A stretch of 53,877 bases of DNA, from positions 1 through 53,877 of the forward strand of contig JAEXFI010000051.1 in NCBI GenBank assembly GCA_023400235.1, read 5' to 3'. The position numbers were made by a program, and so were the translations under genes. Source of the DNA: Bacillota bacterium. GTDB lineage: Bacteria > Bacillota > Clostridia > Acetivibrionales > DSM-1351. The notes under the pieces are model-generated. The model was not told the origin of the DNA, ran no database searches, and saw only the letters and a list, made by a program, of their open reading frames with translations. Below are positions 52,157 to 53,877 of this stretch, one piece after another (positions within the stretch are counted from its first letter, which is position 1; every line of letters starts with the position of its first letter).

Positions 52157-53451
52157 CAGTCCACCTGCCCGGAATTATACAAAGCTATTGTCATGGCTCT
52201 ATTTCGGCAGTCAGCTATTGCCGAATAAACCGCAGCCTTGTTTATTGTCTTGCTTTCTCTGTCTGCCGCCACTAATGCCGCTCTGTTAAGAATATTTTCA
52301 ACTATTGCCCCGGTACATTCCTTACCGAAATCCTTATGTATTCGTTCAGCTATTTCTTCAGGCATGACGTCCTCAGCAAGCGGTTTTCCCACAGAGTAAA
52401 GCCTGACAAGCTGTAATACTTCCTCCAGTGACGGCGGTGAAAGCTCTATTATGCTGTCAAACCTGCCCGGCCTTAAAATGGCATCGTCCAGCAAATCCGG
52501 CCTGTCAGTGGCCCCGAGAACAATAACCCCTTCAGCTGTGCTAAAGCCGTCCATCTCGTCCAGAAGCTGGCTTAGCACACATTCCTGCTCTATTTGGTTT
52601 GGCTCCACCCATGAGTTTCTTTTTCTTGCCAAAAAGTCAATCTGGTCAATAAACATAAAGCAGGGGGCATTTTTTTTAGCCCGTTCAAAGGAATCCATGA
52701 TACGTGTAACACACAAGCCCGGAGCCCATTCCACCGCCTCGCTTCCGTTAATATAGAAAAAAGGGACCCCCGCCTCACTGGCTATCACCTTTGCCAATTT
52801 TGTCTTTCCAATACCGGTGGGGCCAATAACCAGAATACCTTTTTCCATTTTTGCACCCAATTTAACAAATTTCTGAGGTCTTTTTAAAAACTCTATAATC
52901 CTTTCAATCTCCCGCCTTTCATCCGGCCTTAGCACAATATCCGAAAAGCTGTATTTGATTCTTTGCCCGGCCATCCTTGCGCTTCCTGCATACTTGTATT
53001 TTGTATTATTAGAATTTTTCCTGTATGCCTTTTTGGTATACCAGAAGGACAAAAGCACTGATAAAAGTATAATAGCCGCAAGTACGGGCATGGAAATATA
53101 TAAAGTTCTTATCTCTAAGGTTGTGCCGGTGAGTATTGCAACATTATTCTCAATGAGAACGGGAAGGATGTTTTTCGTCTGCTCCGGGGGAATTTCAGTC
53201 AGATAGGAGCTTCCATCCTTCTTAAATATGTACAGCCTGTTTCCTTCCAGCCTGACTTGCAGGATTTCCTGCCTTGTCAGCATCTGTCCGAATATATCAT
53301 ATGAAAGAGACTGGGGTTTCTGAGGAAAAAACAGATTTTTGGAGAGCAGGAATACAACTGCCAGCAATATAAAAAAGACTAACACCGCCTTGACAAAGGT
53401 TTTTACATGCTTGGAGGTCATGGCGGCCAGTATCTTTATAATATCAATCAC
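52156..53451 (-). CDS. FtsH-like membrane AAA+ protein without protease domain
   Basis: 431 aa from the GTG at 53451; a start at the AUU at 53526 is possible (see findings). FtsH layout: transmembrane helix about 18-36, an extracytoplasmic domain about 50-117, transmembrane helix about 118-137, AAA+ domain about 165-345, lid to about 431. Walker A is GPTGIGKT (210); Walker B FMFIDQID has Gln at residue 270 where FtsH has catalytic Glu; the second region of homology ATDRPDLLDDAILRPGRFD keeps both arginines. The pore loop that is FVG in FtsH reads WAPG. The M41 peptidase domain (HEAGH) is missing. It would bind ATP but is expected to hydrolyse poorly. First gene of the cluster, coupled to the NACHT gene. 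Confidence 0.88.
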   Translation of the reverse strand: MIDIIKILAAMTSKHVKTFVKAVLVFFILLAVVFLLSKNLFFPQKPQSLSYDIFGQMLTRQEILQVRLEGNRLYIFKKDGSSYLTEIPPEQTKNILPVLIENNVAILTGTTLEIRTLYISMPVLAAIILLSVLLSFWYTKKAYRKNSNNTKYKYAGSARMAGQRIKYSFSDIVLRPDERREIERIIEFLKRPQKFVKLGAKMEKGILVIGPTGIGKTKLAKVIASEAGVPFFYINGSEAVEWAPGLCVTRIMDSFERAKKNAPCFMFIDQIDFLARKRNSWVEPNQIEQECVLSQLLDEMDGFSTAEGVIVLGATDRPDLLDDAILRPGRFDSIIELSPPSLEEVLQLVRLYSVGKPLAEDVMPEEIAERIHKDFGKECTGAIVENILNRAALVAADRESKTINKAAVYSAIADCRNRAMTIALYNSGQVD

Positions 53452-53526
53452 AGATTCATGCCAATAAGCACCTCTGTACTGTTCTGTAATGCCGTATTTA
53501 TATGATTTTGTCTTTAATTTCGGAAT

Positions 53527-53877
53527 AATAACCCCTCCAATTCGGTCACAAGATTATAAAATCAACTATCTTATATTCCATAATTTTCATAATCCGTAAT
53601 ATGTTATTATTTTATCACCCGAAATAATAAATGCAAATACAAACAAGAAAATTCGCTGCGCTCAGTTTTTACAGTACTTATTGGTGTGAAGTGCAGCATA
53701 TTTTCTTGTTCGCTAGGGGGAACTACTTCCCCCTTCGATGAACCCCCTCCAACCCGGGAAGGGGAGTCCCCTTTCCAAACCCCGAATATAGGAATTTATA
53801 TAGAATGGAATTTTCTGGTGTACACACTCAAACTCAGTATTATGGGCATCTCATCCCTGTTTTAAAATATATAAATT
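53527..53877. repeat. Upstream region of the AAA+/NACHT cluster with a large hairpin
   Basis: Contains an inverted repeat AACAAGAAAAT (53642-53652)/ATTTTCTTGTT (53700-53710) with inner GCTGC/GCAGC, then a C-rich structured part: GGGGGA-ACTAC-TTCCCCC at 53716-53733 and CCCGGGAAGGGG at 53753-53764, the latter like the second half of the 120-bp units at 42819-43057. No gene seen. The AAA+ promoter should lie between 53540 and 53640 but no clear boxes are evident. Confidence 0.6.

Noticed and set aside
52156..53451. Functional FtsH protease
   Set aside because: The M41 domain is missing, the Walker B Glu is Gln and the pore loop is altered.

Overview
The window looks like chromosomal DNA from a cellulolytic, endospore-forming clostridium of the Ruminiclostridium/Acetivibrio type. 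The evidence is tandem CBM3 cellulose-binding modules, the Firmicutes block yqfC-yqfD-phoH-pgpH-ybeY-dgkA-cdd-era-recO, a PdaA-type spore-cortex deacetylase, PadR/DUF2812, and strong GGAGG ribosome binding sites. The genus is an inference.

Region 1-17810 (minus strand) is one probable operon for a giant surface apparatus. From one sigma-A-like promoter it encodes a CBM3/fibronectin-III protein (1304 aa), a second fibronectin-III protein (1080 aa), two small membrane-anchored helical proteins (330 and 308 aa), and a secreted RHS/YD-repeat protein. The RHS gene runs off the left edge exactly at its core motif, so its polymorphic C-terminal tip lies outside. Three helically phased heptamers sit upstream of the promoter.

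Region 17900-27660 is mixed: cheW, a DUF896 protein, an RlmI-like methyltransferase, a GNAT acetyltransferase, a stand-alone 5S rRNA/tRNA-Asn unit, a padR/DUF2812 module whose promoter is covered by a palindromic operator, a coiled-coil protein with a degenerate J-like motif, an asymmetric heterodimeric ABC exporter and an HD protein. Region 27855-30357 is an SGNH/MBOAT acylation pair. Region 30400-42481 is the conserved housekeeping block (cls, recO, era, cdd, dgkA, ybeY, pgpH, phoH, yqfD, yqfC), then pdaA and two DUF881 proteins.

Region 42700-46530 holds tRNA-Trp followed by a tandem 120-bp structured repeat, an SH3b-NlpC/P60 hydrolase, three tiny membrane proteins and a decayed DUF421 gene.

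Region 46610-53530 (minus strand) is the most unusual part. It is a co-directional cluster of a membrane FtsH-like AAA+ protein without a protease domain and with a Walker B Glu-to-Gln change, a membrane-anchored NACHT NTPase, a short-chain dehydrogenase, a small Pepco/Trypco1-like protein and an M48-like metallopeptidase. It resembles the predicted NTPase-centred conflict systems in which peptidases co-occur with such small domains, but this five-gene combination is not one I recognise.
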